A stretch of DNA of 33,763 nt from an uncultured Clostridia bacterium (GCA_944376655.1 CALWDJ010000024.1:1-33763); one strand, 5' to 3'. Shown: positions 24,754-33,603, numbered from the stretch's first letter. Notes: a model not told the origin generated them from the letters alone. Program-made: numbers and translations.

Positions 24754-26970
24754 ATGTCAATCACATATTTTGAAGATAAAAGAGTGTTTTCCCTTGATAC
24801 GGCGGGAACTACATATCAGATGCAGATAGGAAAAGGGGATTACCTTGTTCACCTTTATTATGGCGAAAGGCTTGAAGGCACCGCCGAATCAGTGTATACT
24901 TATAACGCTAATATATATTGTCCGGAACCTATGGATCTTCCGCCCGGCACACTGTCACCGAATATGCTTATGCTGGAATACCCGGCTTCCGGAACGGGAG
25001 ATTACAGGACGCCTTGTATTGACGTGATTTTTGCCGACGGCTCACGCGCGCTTGATTTAAGATACAGCGCTCACCGTATTTACAGCGGAAAACAGCCTAT
25101 TGAGGGTATGCCCTCCGCGTTTGCGGGAGAAAAGGATATACAGGTTCTTGAAATTACGCTTAAAGATACGGTAAAGGATTTTTATGTAACGCTTGTTTAT
25201 TCGGTTTCTGAAGATACAGATTCCATAACACGCTCGGCATATATCCTGAATAAAGAACCCGAACCGGTTGTTCTTAAATCGGCTTTAAGCTGTTGCGTCG
25301 ATATATACGGCGGCAGGGAATATGATTTGGTGCGTTTTATGGGACGCGCGCTTATGGAGCGTGAGCTTATACGTACGCCTCTTACACAGGGAAAGCTGTC
25401 ATCTGAAAGCGTACAGGGTTTATCCGGACATTCGTCAAACCCTTTTATCGTTATGTGCGGGAAAAACACCGATGAAAAAAACGGAGACTGCATGGGAGTA
25501 ATGCTGATATACAGCGGCAATTTTACGGCTTCGGCAGAGCTTGAGCCGCATGGGAACGCAAGGGTAACGGCAGGAATTCATCCGTACGGCTTTTCGTGGC
25601 GGCTTGATAACGGGGAGACTTTCTGTACACCGGAGGCGGTGATATCTTACAGCAGCTACGGATTTACGAGGCTTTCCGACAATTTTCACAGAATAATAAG
25701 AGAGCATATCTGCCGTGGAAGTTACAGCCTTAAACGCCGTCCGGTTCTTCTGAACAGCTGGGAGGCGCTGATATACGACTTTGATTATGATAAGCTGATG
25801 TCTCTTGCTGACGCCGCGTCGGACTGCGGAATAGAAATGCTGGTGCTTGACGACGGCTGGTTCGGAAAAAGAAATGCCGATGACTGCAGCCTTGGCGACT
25901 GGATTCCGAATGAGAAAAAGCTCGGCGGAACACTTGCCAATCTCGCCGCCGGCGTAAATGAGCGCGGACTTAAATTCGGACTGTGGTTCGAGCCGGAAAT
26001 GATATCGCGAGACAGCGACCTTTACCGCGCTCATCCCGACTGGTGCCTTCAGTGCCCCGGAAGAACTCCGGCTGAGTGCCGCAATCAGCTTGTTCTTGAT
26101 ATGTCGCGCCCGGAGGTATGCGAATACCTTTACAACAGTATTTCAGCTGTTCTGTCGTCGGCTAATATAGAGTATGTTAAATGGGATATGAACCGTCCGC
26201 TTACCGATGTGTATTCGGCAAAGCTGCCTCCTGACAGGCAGGGCGAGCTGTATCACCGGTATGTTTTAGGACTTTACGGTCTGCTTGACAGGCTGACATC
26301 AGATTTCGAAAATGTGCTTTTTGAGGGCTGTGCGAGCGGCGGCGGACGTTTTGACGCGGGAATGCTATATTATTTTCCACAGATATGGTGCAGCGATAAC
26401 AGCGACGCGGTAGACCGTCTTTTTATTCAGTACAATACATCGTTCGGATATCCGATGTCGGCTGTAAGCGCGCATGTCTCGCCGGCAAAAAGCCATCAGA
26501 CAGAGCGTTCCATGCCTCTTGAGACACGCTGGATAACCGCGATGACCGGAGCGTTCGGTTATGAGCTTAATGTGACGCTGCTGTCACCGGAAGAGAGAAA
26601 AGAAATACTCAGGCAGACAGATTTTTACAGGGAGTACGCCGATTTGTTTCTTAAAGGCAGATATTTCAGGCTTAATGACCCAAATAAAAATGATGTAGCC
26701 GCATGGGAATTCATATCTGATAACGGCGAAACGGCTTTTGTCGGCGCAGTACAGAGACATTTTTCTCCTAATAACTGTCCGGCGGTGCTGAGGCTTTCAG
26801 GTCTTTTGAGCGGCGCGTGTTATGATGTTTCAGAAGCCGGAAGACAGATTCTGACCGGAGTTACCGGAGACGTTCTTATGAAGACGGGAATAACCGTTAA
26901 ATACCGGAGGGAAGAGTATCCGGCAACCTATTTTATAATCACAAAAGAAAAGAGTGTTAATAATGAATAA
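24754..26970 (+). CDS. GH36 alpha-galactosidase, cytoplasmic
   Basis: Hydrolyses terminal alpha-galactosyl residues from imported oligosaccharides such as raffinose-type sugars or galactan side chains. The 738-residue length fits bacterial GH36 enzymes that form tetramers. An N-terminal beta-supersandwich (about 1-320) precedes the barrel, with LLNSWEALIYDF, VLDDGWFGKR and LWFEPEMIS. The nucleophile is D478 in YVKWDMNR and the acid/base D548 in WCSDNSDA; the glycine/cysteine-rich LFEGCASGGGRFD lies between. Both catalytic residues are present and the gene is intact. No signal peptide, hence cytoplasmic. GGGGAG precedes ATG 24754. The last 8 bases overlap the following GHx gene. Confidence 0.97.
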   Translation: MSITYFEDKRVFSLDTAGTTYQMQIGKGDYLVHLYYGERLEGTAESVYTYNANIYCPEPMDLPPGTLSPNMLMLEYPASGTGDYRTPCIDVIFADGSRALDLRYSAHRIYSGKQPIEGMPSAFAGEKDIQVLEITLKDTVKDFYVTLVYSVSEDTDSITRSAYILNKEPEPVVLKSALSCCVDIYGGREYDLVRFMGRALMERELIRTPLTQGKLSSESVQGLSGHSSNPFIVMCGKNTDEKNGDCMGVMLIYSGNFTASAELEPHGNARVTAGIHPYGFSWRLDNGETFCTPEAVISYSSYGFTRLSDNFHRIIREHICRGSYSLKRRPVLLNSWEALIYDFDYDKLMSLADAASDCGIEMLVLDDGWFGKRNADDCSLGDWIPNEKKLGGTLANLAAGVNERGLKFGLWFEPEMISRDSDLYRAHPDWCLQCPGRTPAECRNQLVLDMSRPEVCEYLYNSISAVLSSANIEYVKWDMNRPLTDVYSAKLPPDRQGELYHRYVLGLYGLLDRLTSDFENVLFEGCASGGGRFDAGMLYYFPQIWCSDNSDAVDRLFIQYNTSFGYPMSAVSAHVSPAKSHQTERSMPLETRWITAMTGAFGYELNVTLLSPEERKEILRQTDFYREYADLFLKGRYFRLNDPNKNDVAAWEFISDNGETAFVGAVQRHFSPNNCPAVLRLSGLLSGACYDVSEAGRQILTGVTGDVLMKTGITVKYRREEYPATYFIITKEKSVNNE

Positions 26971-27919
26971 GACATTGGCAGATGGAAGGCCTTACGCTTC
27001 AGATAAACTGGGATTCGGGATATATCATTTTGCGCAGGGCGCTGAGGACGCAAGGGGATATAAAGATTCTGAAAACTTCCCCCACGACGGCGCCGACCGC
27101 AGGCAGTGCGACCGTCAGGAAAGGCTGGACTATATGAATATGTATATTTACCGGCTTGATGAATCCTGCTATGACCATCTGCGCAGGATTAAGGAAATGG
27201 GTTGTGTCACATGGGTGTTTTACTCGCCTTTTGTGTCGGTTGAGATAGGCGGCAAGCAGGAAAATCACCTGAAAGCCGGCTGGCGTGATGAGATTACAAA
27301 ACTGGTGGACGGTGTAAAGGAAGCTGGACTCTGGGATGTTGTTGCGGGATTTCAGTATGATGAGCCGATGCTTAATGTTACCACGGAGGTTTTTGAGGAA
27401 TTTTCGTCTTTTATGGCTACTTTTGGCAAGCGTCAGCTTGCTATATTCTCATATTATGAGGTGGTCGAAGGTTCAAATCCGCGTTCATGCGACCCCGAAT
27501 ACGGCAAGGAAGCGCACCTTATCACGCCTGAATCCTGCAAGTATCTTACCGATATTGGATTTGACTGGTACAGAAAATTCGATTATAATGAATTTAAAAA
27601 GCTGACTGATATAATGCTCGGACGATTAGGCCGTGACGATGTTTATGTATGGCAGGTTCCTACAACATGGACATTTTACGACAATAAGGACTTTACCGAG
27701 GAGCTTTGCATAGAAAGCCTTGAGGGCTGCTATAAGCTGCTGCTCGACAGCAAAAATCCAGGAGGACTTTTCTGCTATACATGGCGCTCATGGCTTAATG
27801 TGAAAGAGGGACTTGACTACCGTTTCAATACGGAAAATCACGAGCGCTGGGAGAAGCTTGAAAAGCGTATGATGGAAATCGGAAAAGAGCTTCGCGAAAT
27901 AAAGCTGAATGTCCTTTAA
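26963..27919 (+). CDS. Cytoplasmic GHx protein (copy C of the unrecognised glycosidase-like family)
   Basis: The 318-residue protein is an unrecognised family member that aligns with the lipoprotein at 3299 and the C terminus of the protein at 6279. Shared landmarks are GIYHF near the N terminus, VAGFQYDEP (D133, E134), YLTDIGFDWY (D201), YVWQVP, PGGLFCYTW, and an ending EIGKE. It carries about 60 extra residues between the first strand and the barrel core, rich in Arg, Asp and Tyr. No signal peptide, so it acts in the cytoplasm. ATG 26963 lies within the end of the GH36 gene and overlaps it by 8 bases, with only a weak A/G-rich ribosome site, so translational coupling with the alpha-galactosidase is likely. 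Function is unknown; position between GH36 and GH35 favours a galactoside-related hydrolase. Confidence 0.78.
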   Translation: MNKTLADGRPYASDKLGFGIYHFAQGAEDARGYKDSENFPHDGADRRQCDRQERLDYMNMYIYRLDESCYDHLRRIKEMGCVTWVFYSPFVSVEIGGKQENHLKAGWRDEITKLVDGVKEAGLWDVVAGFQYDEPMLNVTTEVFEEFSSFMATFGKRQLAIFSYYEVVEGSNPRSCDPEYGKEAHLITPESCKYLTDIGFDWYRKFDYNEFKKLTDIMLGRLGRDDVYVWQVPTTWTFYDNKDFTEELCIESLEGCYKLLLDSKNPGGLFCYTWRSWLNVKEGLDYRFNTENHERWEKLEKRMMEIGKELREIKLNVL

Positions 27920-27984
27920 TCCCGATTTATGACGGTTTGCTTTGCTCTCAGGCGATAATACAGCGGAAAGGGATTTCTTCATTT

Positions 27985-29715
27985 ATGGATTTCAGAATAG
28001 ATGGAAATAATTTTTTAAAGGACGGCAAGCCTGTAAAGCTAATTTCGGGTGCGGTGCATTATTTCAGGAATATGCCTGACACATGGGACGATATTTTTGC
28101 GAAAATGAAGGCGCTGGGTTTAAACTGCGTAGAGACCTATACGGCTTGGAATATGCATGAACCGAAGCCAGGAGAATTCTGCTTTGAAGGCAGACTTAAT
28201 ATCTCCGAATTTATAAAAAAGGCGCAGAAAAACGGCTTAATGGTCATTGTAAGACCGGGGCCTTATATCTGTGCTGAGTGGGAATTTGGAGGACTGCCTT
28301 GGTGGCTTCAGGTTATACCGGGTATGGAAATCCGCTGTATGAATAAAGAATATATAAAGTATTTTGACAGATATTTGGACCGTCTTTTCGATGAAATAAG
28401 ACCTCTTCTCGCAACAAACGGCGGACCGGTAATTATGCTTCAGTGTGAGAACGAATACGGTTATTACGGAGATGACAGGGATTATCTGGTTTATTTGAGG
28501 GACGGATACAGAAGACGGGGGATAGATGTACCTCTCTTTACCTCTGACGGTATTTCACAGTCCGATTTGCTTGACGGGAGCATTGAAGGCTGTTTTTCAA
28601 CCGTCAATTTCGGCAGTAATGTTGCGCGCGGCTTTGCCGCCCACGATGAACTGTATCCGGGACAGCCGAAAATGTGTATGGAGATGTGGGATGGATGGTT
28701 TGACGCATGGGGCGACGAAAAGCATCATACGACATCTGCGGAGGATTATGCCAAAACCGTCAGGGATATGCTTGAAAAAGGCAGTCTCAATATGTATATG
28801 TTTATAGGCGGCACAAATTTCGGATTTACATCGGGAGCTAACCATTATGAGAAATTCGCGCCTGATGTCACAAGCTATGATTATGACGCCTTGCTTTCGG
28901 AATGCGGAGATATTACGCCTAAATATTTGGCCGTGCGTGAGGTTATAAAGGATTTTACTGATGAGGCTCTGCCTGAAATTCCGGCAGACAGGCTCAAAAA
29001 AGCATACGGTGAGGTGGAACTTAATAAAACCGCATCGCTTTTTGATAATCTACATAATCTGTCCAAACCTGTAAAAAGCAATGTGCCGCTCGCAATGGAG
29101 GAATACGGCACGGGTTACGGTTATATTCTTTATGAAACCATGCTTGAGCGTGATTACAGCGAAGTGTGGCTTTCGTTTGAAAGCATAGGAGACAGGGCGC
29201 ATATTTTTGTCGGGGACAGAATACAGGGTATTCTTTATGTCAATGATAACGAGCTTGCCCTCCCGATACACGCAAAGGCGGGCGAACACCTTTATATTCT
29301 TGTCGAAAATATGGGCAGAACCAATTTCGGAAGCAAAATGATGCGTAAAAAGGGGATAGTCGGCAGAGTTCTGCTTGGCGGTAAAATTCATTTCGGCTGG
29401 CAGGTATATCCGCTTGAAATGAATAATCTTGAAATACTTGAATTTGACGACAAAAAGAGGAGTTTTGGCTTTTATAAGGGCGAATTTAATGTAGATGCCG
29501 TTGCCGACACATTTTTAAGGCTTGATAATTTCAAAAAAGGCTTCGTACTCATCAACGGCTTTAATATCGGAAGATATTGGGAAATAGGGCCGCAGAAAAC
29601 GCTGTATGTTCCCGCGTCGCTTCTGAAAAAGGGCGAAAACGAAATTTTGGTTTTTGAATCCGACTCGGTCGAAATACCGACGGTTAAGTTTACTGACAAA
29701 CCGGATTTAGGCTGA
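27985..29715 (+). CDS. GH35 beta-galactosidase, cytoplasmic
   Basis: Cleaves terminal beta-galactosyl residues. The 576-residue product has the GH35 barrel from residue 1: LISGAVHYFRN, then the segment around VETYTAWNMHEP, then IVRPGPYICAEWEFGGLPWWL. The acid/base is E157 in QCENEYG, preceded by Asn as in clan GH-A, and the nucleophile is E233 in CMEMWDGWFDAWG. Beta-sandwich domains fill the C-terminal 250 residues, ending with FNIGRYWEIGPQKTLYVP. ATG 27985 follows AAAGGGA and begins the usual family start; an in-frame TTG at 27937 would add 16 residues of no similarity. No signal peptide. The 65-bp gap upstream holds no clear promoter. Confidence 0.97.
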   Translation: MDFRIDGNNFLKDGKPVKLISGAVHYFRNMPDTWDDIFAKMKALGLNCVETYTAWNMHEPKPGEFCFEGRLNISEFIKKAQKNGLMVIVRPGPYICAEWEFGGLPWWLQVIPGMEIRCMNKEYIKYFDRYLDRLFDEIRPLLATNGGPVIMLQCENEYGYYGDDRDYLVYLRDGYRRRGIDVPLFTSDGISQSDLLDGSIEGCFSTVNFGSNVARGFAAHDELYPGQPKMCMEMWDGWFDAWGDEKHHTTSAEDYAKTVRDMLEKGSLNMYMFIGGTNFGFTSGANHYEKFAPDVTSYDYDALLSECGDITPKYLAVREVIKDFTDEALPEIPADRLKKAYGEVELNKTASLFDNLHNLSKPVKSNVPLAMEEYGTGYGYILYETMLERDYSEVWLSFESIGDRAHIFVGDRIQGILYVNDNELALPIHAKAGEHLYILVENMGRTNFGSKMMRKKGIVGRVLLGGKIHFGWQVYPLEMNNLEILEFDDKKRSFGFYKGEFNVDAVADTFLRLDNFKKGFVLINGFNIGRYWEIGPQKTLYVPASLLKKGENEILVFESDSVEIPTVKFTDKPDLG

Positions 29716-29763
29716 TTGTTTGATTCAATATTTAAAATCATTTAGAGGCAAAAGGAGAAAAAT

Positions 29764-31614
29764 ATGTTAAAGCCGTTATATTTCACACCGTTTACAACTG
29801 ACGAAATAAAACCCGCTGGCTGGCTTAAAAAACAGCTTGAGATACAGGCAGAGGGCTTAAGCGGGAATCTTGACAAAATCTGGCCGGACATTAAGGACAG
29901 CCGCTGGATAGGCGGCGACAGGGAAGGCTGGGAACGTGTTCCTTACTGGCTTGACGGTTTTATTCCTCTGGCTTATCTGCTTGACAATGAGGATATGAAG
30001 CAGCGCGCGAAAAAATATATTGACGCTATTATTTCCCGTCAGCAGGAGGACGGTTGGATATGCCCCTGCACATTTGAAGAGCGCACGCATTATGATATGT
30101 GGGCTTTGTTTTTAATTTGCAAGGTCCTTGTTGTTTATTATGACTGCACTAAAGATGAACGGATAGAGGATACGGTTTACCGTGCCCTTAAAAATCTTCA
30201 GATTCATATGGAACATCATACTCTTTTTGAATGGGCGGCGGCACGGTGGTTCGAGTGCCTTATTCCGATTTTCTGGCTGTATGAACGACGTCCCGAGGAA
30301 TGGCTGCTTGATTTAGCATATTCACTCCGCATTGAGGGCTTTAACTACGAGGAACTGTTTGATAACTGGCGTTACACAAAAGGGGAGAATAAATGGACGC
30401 AGACTTCGCACGTCGTAAACCTCGCGATGGCATTAAAATCCGCCGCGCTTTACTCACGTGTGGGAAAAAACGACCCCAACAAAATGGCAAAACAGGCTTA
30501 TGAGCTGCTCCAGAAATATCACGGAATGGCTTGCGGGCATTTTACCGGTGACGAATGTCTTTCCGGAAAAAGTCCGGTTCAGGGAAGCGAATGCTGTTCG
30601 GTTGTTGAGGCAATGTATTCGTATGAAAATTTGCTTTCGGTAACAGGTGATCCTTATTGGGGAGATCTTGCCGAAGCGCTCGCATTTAACGCCTTGCCGG
30701 CGACTGTAAGCCCCGATATGTGGACGCACCAGTATGACCAGCAGACAAATCAGGTCTGCTGCACAAAACTGCCCGAGGGTCACGTGGTATTCCGTACTAA
30801 TTCGGGAGAATCGCATCTCTTTGGCCTTGAACCGAACTTCGGTTGCTGCACCGCAAACTTTAATCAGGGCTGGCCGAAATTCGCACTTTCCGCTTTTATG
30901 AAATCTGAAAACGGTATAGTTTCGGCAATTACGGTTCCGTCAAGCGTCAGCACTGAAATAAATGATGTTCCGGTAACCTGCGAGCTTGAAACAGAGTATC
31001 CGTTCAGAAATACGCTCAAATATGCAATACATACCGATCGCCCTGTTTCGTTCGCTTTTTCGGTTCGTATACCCGGCACGGTGGTTTCCGCTGCGGTGAA
31101 CGGAGAACCGGCAACTCCCGGCAATTTCTTTACAATAGAAAAGGAATGGAACGGGACGGAAGAAATTACAGTTTCGCTTGAATGGAAAACCCGTATGGAG
31201 AATCGCCCTAATGATATGTTCTGCGTTAAGCGCGGACCGCTTCTTTATTCGGTTGCCATAAAGGAAGAATGGACAAAACTTGAGTATGAAAGAGACGGTG
31301 TGGAGCGCAAGTACCCATACTGCGATTATGAGATACGTCCGCTTTCAAAGTGGAATTATGCTTTCGCGGACGATAAATTTACTGTCTGCGAAAATGATGA
31401 CTATCCATCCGCTTTTTCTACGGAGCAGCCGCCGGTATCTATGACCGGAACCTTTGTGGAAATTGACTGGGGCTTTGAAAACGGTGTCTGCCGCGAGACT
31501 CCAAACAGCAGAACGCCGATTTCAGCACCGTGCAAGGTTACACTTATTCCGTACGGTTGCACAAATCTCAGAATGACCGAAATGCCGTTTGTTAATGTTC
31601 AAAATAGAAATTAA
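29764..31614 (+). CDS. GH127-superfamily enzyme, beta-L-arabinofuranosidase-like
   Basis: Predicted to release beta-L-arabinofuranose or a related sugar from imported fragments. The 616-residue product begins with a helical barrel, including WLDGFIPLAYLL and a middle HVVNLAMALK segment. The metal/nucleophile site of GH127 is visible: SECCS has Glu 276 and Cys 278 in the E-x-C pattern, and FGCCTANF has Cys 361-Cys 362. In HypBA1 the equivalents are E338, C340, C417 and C418, with C417 as nucleophile, and the spacing is similar. Beta-sandwich segments follow from about residue 375. No signal peptide. AAAAGGAG precedes ATG 29764. It is the last gene of the array. GH146 and other related families share this site, so the exact family and sugar are less sure than the superfamily. 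Confidence 0.85.
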   Translation: MLKPLYFTPFTTDEIKPAGWLKKQLEIQAEGLSGNLDKIWPDIKDSRWIGGDREGWERVPYWLDGFIPLAYLLDNEDMKQRAKKYIDAIISRQQEDGWICPCTFEERTHYDMWALFLICKVLVVYYDCTKDERIEDTVYRALKNLQIHMEHHTLFEWAAARWFECLIPIFWLYERRPEEWLLDLAYSLRIEGFNYEELFDNWRYTKGENKWTQTSHVVNLAMALKSAALYSRVGKNDPNKMAKQAYELLQKYHGMACGHFTGDECLSGKSPVQGSECCSVVEAMYSYENLLSVTGDPYWGDLAEALAFNALPATVSPDMWTHQYDQQTNQVCCTKLPEGHVVFRTNSGESHLFGLEPNFGCCTANFNQGWPKFALSAFMKSENGIVSAITVPSSVSTEINDVPVTCELETEYPFRNTLKYAIHTDRPVSFAFSVRIPGTVVSAAVNGEPATPGNFFTIEKEWNGTEEITVSLEWKTRMENRPNDMFCVKRGPLLYSVAIKEEWTKLEYERDGVERKYPYCDYEIRPLSKWNYAFADDKFTVCENDDYPSAFSTEQPPVSMTGTFVEIDWGFENGVCRETPNSRTPISAPCKVTLIPYGCTNLRMTEMPFVNVQNRN

Positions 31615-31671
31615 AACCCGATAACTATATTTTTCAGGCTTTTCCTTTCCGCAGGCGTCTGCAAAAGTTCT

Positions 31672-31872
31672 ATGATACGGTTATTTTTATGGCAAAACTA
31701 CAAGAAAAGCATGAGAAATATATCAGCGGACATTATACCTTATTATGATGTTGCCGGCTTTTGCAAAAACGAGGAAATTCGAATTTCAATGATTTTCGGT
31801 CTTATTGTCCGTTTCGAGTCAAGTGCTAAAAAACGAACTTGGCGGAATTTGACGGAAGATAATATACCTTAA
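31672..31872 (+). pseudogene. Possible remnant reading frame ending inside the right repeat
   Basis: A 66-codon frame runs to TAA at 31870-31872. Its last 19 codons, FESSAKKRTWRNLTEDNIP, match a frame ending at 160-162 in the left repeat (FESSVKKRTWRNLTEDKIP), while the codons before them do not match. No ribosome site precedes the first ATG. This suggests the 3' end of a repeated gene or element rather than a working gene. The rest of 31615-31810 shows no terminator with a T run and no other gene. Confidence 0.25.
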
Positions 31873-32102
31873 CCGAATCCCTGCAATCCCCGTGATTGCG
31901 GGCTTTTTTGCACCTGAAATCTGCCGAAGCACCGCTGTTATTTAAGTCGTAGATTTTTCTCATTATATAGCAGTTCTAATCAAAATCCAATGAAAATGAT
32001 TAGAACTCCGCATAGAAATGCCTCTGTTTTGGCCTGGATATTACCCATTTGGCAGTGCATTACAGAGACGGTGTTACGCCGCACAACACCAAAAGTCGTG
32101 TG
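31811..32102. repeat. Right copy of the 292-bp direct repeat that brackets the sugar locus
   Basis: Gapless match to 101-392 at about 89% identity, in the same orientation. It keeps the terminator (31880-31909) and the AGTTCTAA/TTAGAACT inverted repeat (31972-31979, 32000-32007). After 32102 the copies differ by a roughly 10-bp insertion, after which a short CTTTAAAA stretch may still be homologous. It lies between the end of the GH127-like gene and the DUF4143-type gene. In the small frame that overlaps the last third of the repeat, most differences between copies change the amino acid, so this part does not look protein-coding. Confidence 0.9.
31880..31909 (+). terminator. Rho-independent terminator inside the right repeat
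   Basis: The stem CCTGCAATC/GATTGCGGG (31880-31888, 31894-31902), with one G-T wobble, has loop CCCGT and is followed by CTTTTTT. The wobble preserves pairing relative to the left copy. It is also the first good terminator downstream of the array and could end its transcript. Confidence 0.75.
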
Positions 32103-32159
32103 GGATGGTTCCCTTTAAAAATAAAAACTCATTTCAGCAGAGGATTCTATCTCGTATAT

Positions 32160-32231
32160 TTGAAATGTCATAAAATCTATTGGGATTTAATATTGAAATG
32201 TCATTACTGATTTGCTATAATATATTTGAAA
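32160..32231 (+). promoter_or_regulatory. 33-bp-spaced TTGAAATGTCAT repeats upstream of the DUF4143-type gene
   Basis: The exact 12-mer TTGAAATGTCAT occurs at 32160-32171 and 32193-32204, 33 bp apart. A partial third copy, TTGAAAAGT, starts at 32226, again 33 bp on. The middle copy includes the -35 of the promoter. The spacing equals about three helical turns, as for sites bound on one face of DNA. The binding protein is unknown; chance in AT-rich DNA is not excluded for the partial copy. Confidence 0.45.
32193..32221 (+). promoter_or_regulatory. Sigma-70-type promoter of the DUF4143-type gene
   Basis: TTGAAA (32193-32198), a 17-bp spacer and TATAAT (32216-32221) with an upstream TGC, giving an extended -10, form a near-consensus promoter. 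Transcription would begin about 25 bp before the start codon at 32254, and the ribosome site GGAGG lies at 32241-32245. Confidence 0.75.
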
Positions 32232-32253
32232 AGTTTCGACGGAGGAATATTTT

Positions 32254-33603
32254 ATGCTATATCGTAAGATAGAATCTCTCATTGAAGAACATTTAAAATC
32301 TGATTCTAAAAAGATTCTTTTAATCGACGGCGCCCGTCAGATCGGCAAAACCTACATCATCAATTATGTTGGGAAAAAGCTCTTTGAAAACTATATCGAA
32401 ATCAATATGATTGAGGACTCTTTAGGCGACCGTCTTTTTGAAAATACGAAAACCGTAGAAGATTTTTATCTGCAGGTCAGTATGCTCGCAGGGGATAAAA
32501 TGAAGAGTAAAGAAAGCACGCTGATTTTTATTGATGAAATACAGGCTTATCCTCATTTGCTCACTCTGCTGAAATTCCTGTCGCAGGATAATAAGTTCAC
32601 CTATATTGCGAGCGGATCGCTTTTAGGTGTTACGCTATCGCAAACCACATCCATCCCAATGGGCAGCATCCGGAAGGTCAGGATGTATCCGCTGGATTTT
32701 GAGGAATTTCTCTATGCGAACGGAATGAACGAACTTGTGATTTCCTCCATGCGTAAAAAGTTTGAACGGTTGGAGGCATTAGATGAGTCTATGCACAATA
32801 AAATGCTGGATTTATTCCGCAAATTTTTGCTTGTAGGCGGATTGCCCGATGCGGTCAACGCCTATCTTGAAACAAAAAACATTCAGGCAGTCCGTGATAT
32901 TCAAAATGAAATTCACGATTACTACGCCGCAGATGCTTCAAAATATGACGATGAAAAGAAATTGAAGATTCGCAGAATCTATGATCTGATTCCCTCTAAT
33001 ATGGAGAATAAGAAAAAAAGAGTTGTCGTGCAAAACATAGAGAATAAGAGGGGTAAGACGTTCAATCATTATGCGGATGAATTCGATTATCTTATCGGCG
33101 CGGGTATCGCACTGAATGTTCAGGCGATTTCTAATCCGACATTCCCTCTGATCGAATCTACCGGAAAGAATCTGCTGAAGCTTTATCTGAATGATGTCGG
33201 TATTCTTACGGGCATTCTTTACGGAAATAACATCAAAGCAGTGCTGAATGATGAAAGAAGTATCAATCTGGGTTCTGTGTATGAAACGGTTGTTGCCAGT
33301 GAATTGATCGCGCACGGTCATAAACTCTTTTATTATGACAATCGCAGCAAGGGTGAGGTTGATTATCTGATTGATGATTATGACAGCCTGTCCGCTGTGC
33401 CGATCGAAGTAAAGTCCGGTAAGGATTATACCGTGCACAGCGCATTGAATACATTTGTTCAAAACGAAGATTATCATATCAAAAAAGCATTCGTTGTATC
33501 CAACGAAAGAAAAGTCACGCAAAAAGGCAAGATAACCTATATACCGATCTACTACATTATGTTTTTTAACGCGGATTGGGGTAATAAGAATTTACAGTTC
33601 TGA
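32254..33603 (+). CDS. AAA-family ATPase with DUF4143-type C-terminal domain
   Basis: The 449-residue product has an AAA_14-type ATPase with Walker A GARQIGKT (26-33), Walker B IFIDE (91-95), and the sensor-like segment YIASGSLLG. The C-terminal part has GEVDYLI (E368, D370) followed by PIEVKSGK (E385, K387), the PD-(D/E)xK nuclease-like arrangement found in DUF4143 proteins. These are common as orphan genes in anaerobes; their biological role is not established, though links to mobile or defence functions have been proposed. It has its own strong promoter and lies outside the repeat-bounded sugar locus, so it is unlikely to take part in sugar use. It is not an ABC importer ATPase, because it lacks the ABC signature LSGGQ. 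Confidence 0.9.
   Translation: MLYRKIESLIEEHLKSDSKKILLIDGARQIGKTYIINYVGKKLFENYIEINMIEDSLGDRLFENTKTVEDFYLQVSMLAGDKMKSKESTLIFIDEIQAYPHLLTLLKFLSQDNKFTYIASGSLLGVTLSQTTSIPMGSIRKVRMYPLDFEEFLYANGMNELVISSMRKKFERLEALDESMHNKMLDLFRKFLLVGGLPDAVNAYLETKNIQAVRDIQNEIHDYYAADASKYDDEKKLKIRRIYDLIPSNMENKKKRVVVQNIENKRGKTFNHYADEFDYLIGAGIALNVQAISNPTFPLIESTGKNLLKLYLNDVGILTGILYGNNIKAVLNDERSINLGSVYETVVASELIAHGHKLFYYDNRSKGEVDYLIDDYDSLSAVPIEVKSGKDYTVHSALNTFVQNEDYHIKKAFVVSNERKVTQKGKITYIPIYYIMFFNADWGNKNLQF

Noticed and set aside
25435-26034. Minus-strand frame of 199 codons opposite the GH36 gene
   Set aside because: It lies against the GH36 catalytic barrel, has no recognisable domain and no ribosome site.
101-32102. Insertion sequence or integrase at the repeat ends
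   Set aside because: No transposase, integrase, tRNA gene or terminal inverted repeat was found next to either copy, so the island idea stays unproven.
32938-33522. Minus-strand frame of 194 codons opposite the DUF4143-type gene
   Set aside because: The plus-strand gene has Walker motifs, promoter and ribosome site; the opposite frame has none of these.
32254-33603. DUF4143-type ATPase as the missing importer ATPase
   Set aside because: It lacks the ABC signature motif and has its own promoter outside the repeats; its C terminus is nuclease-like.
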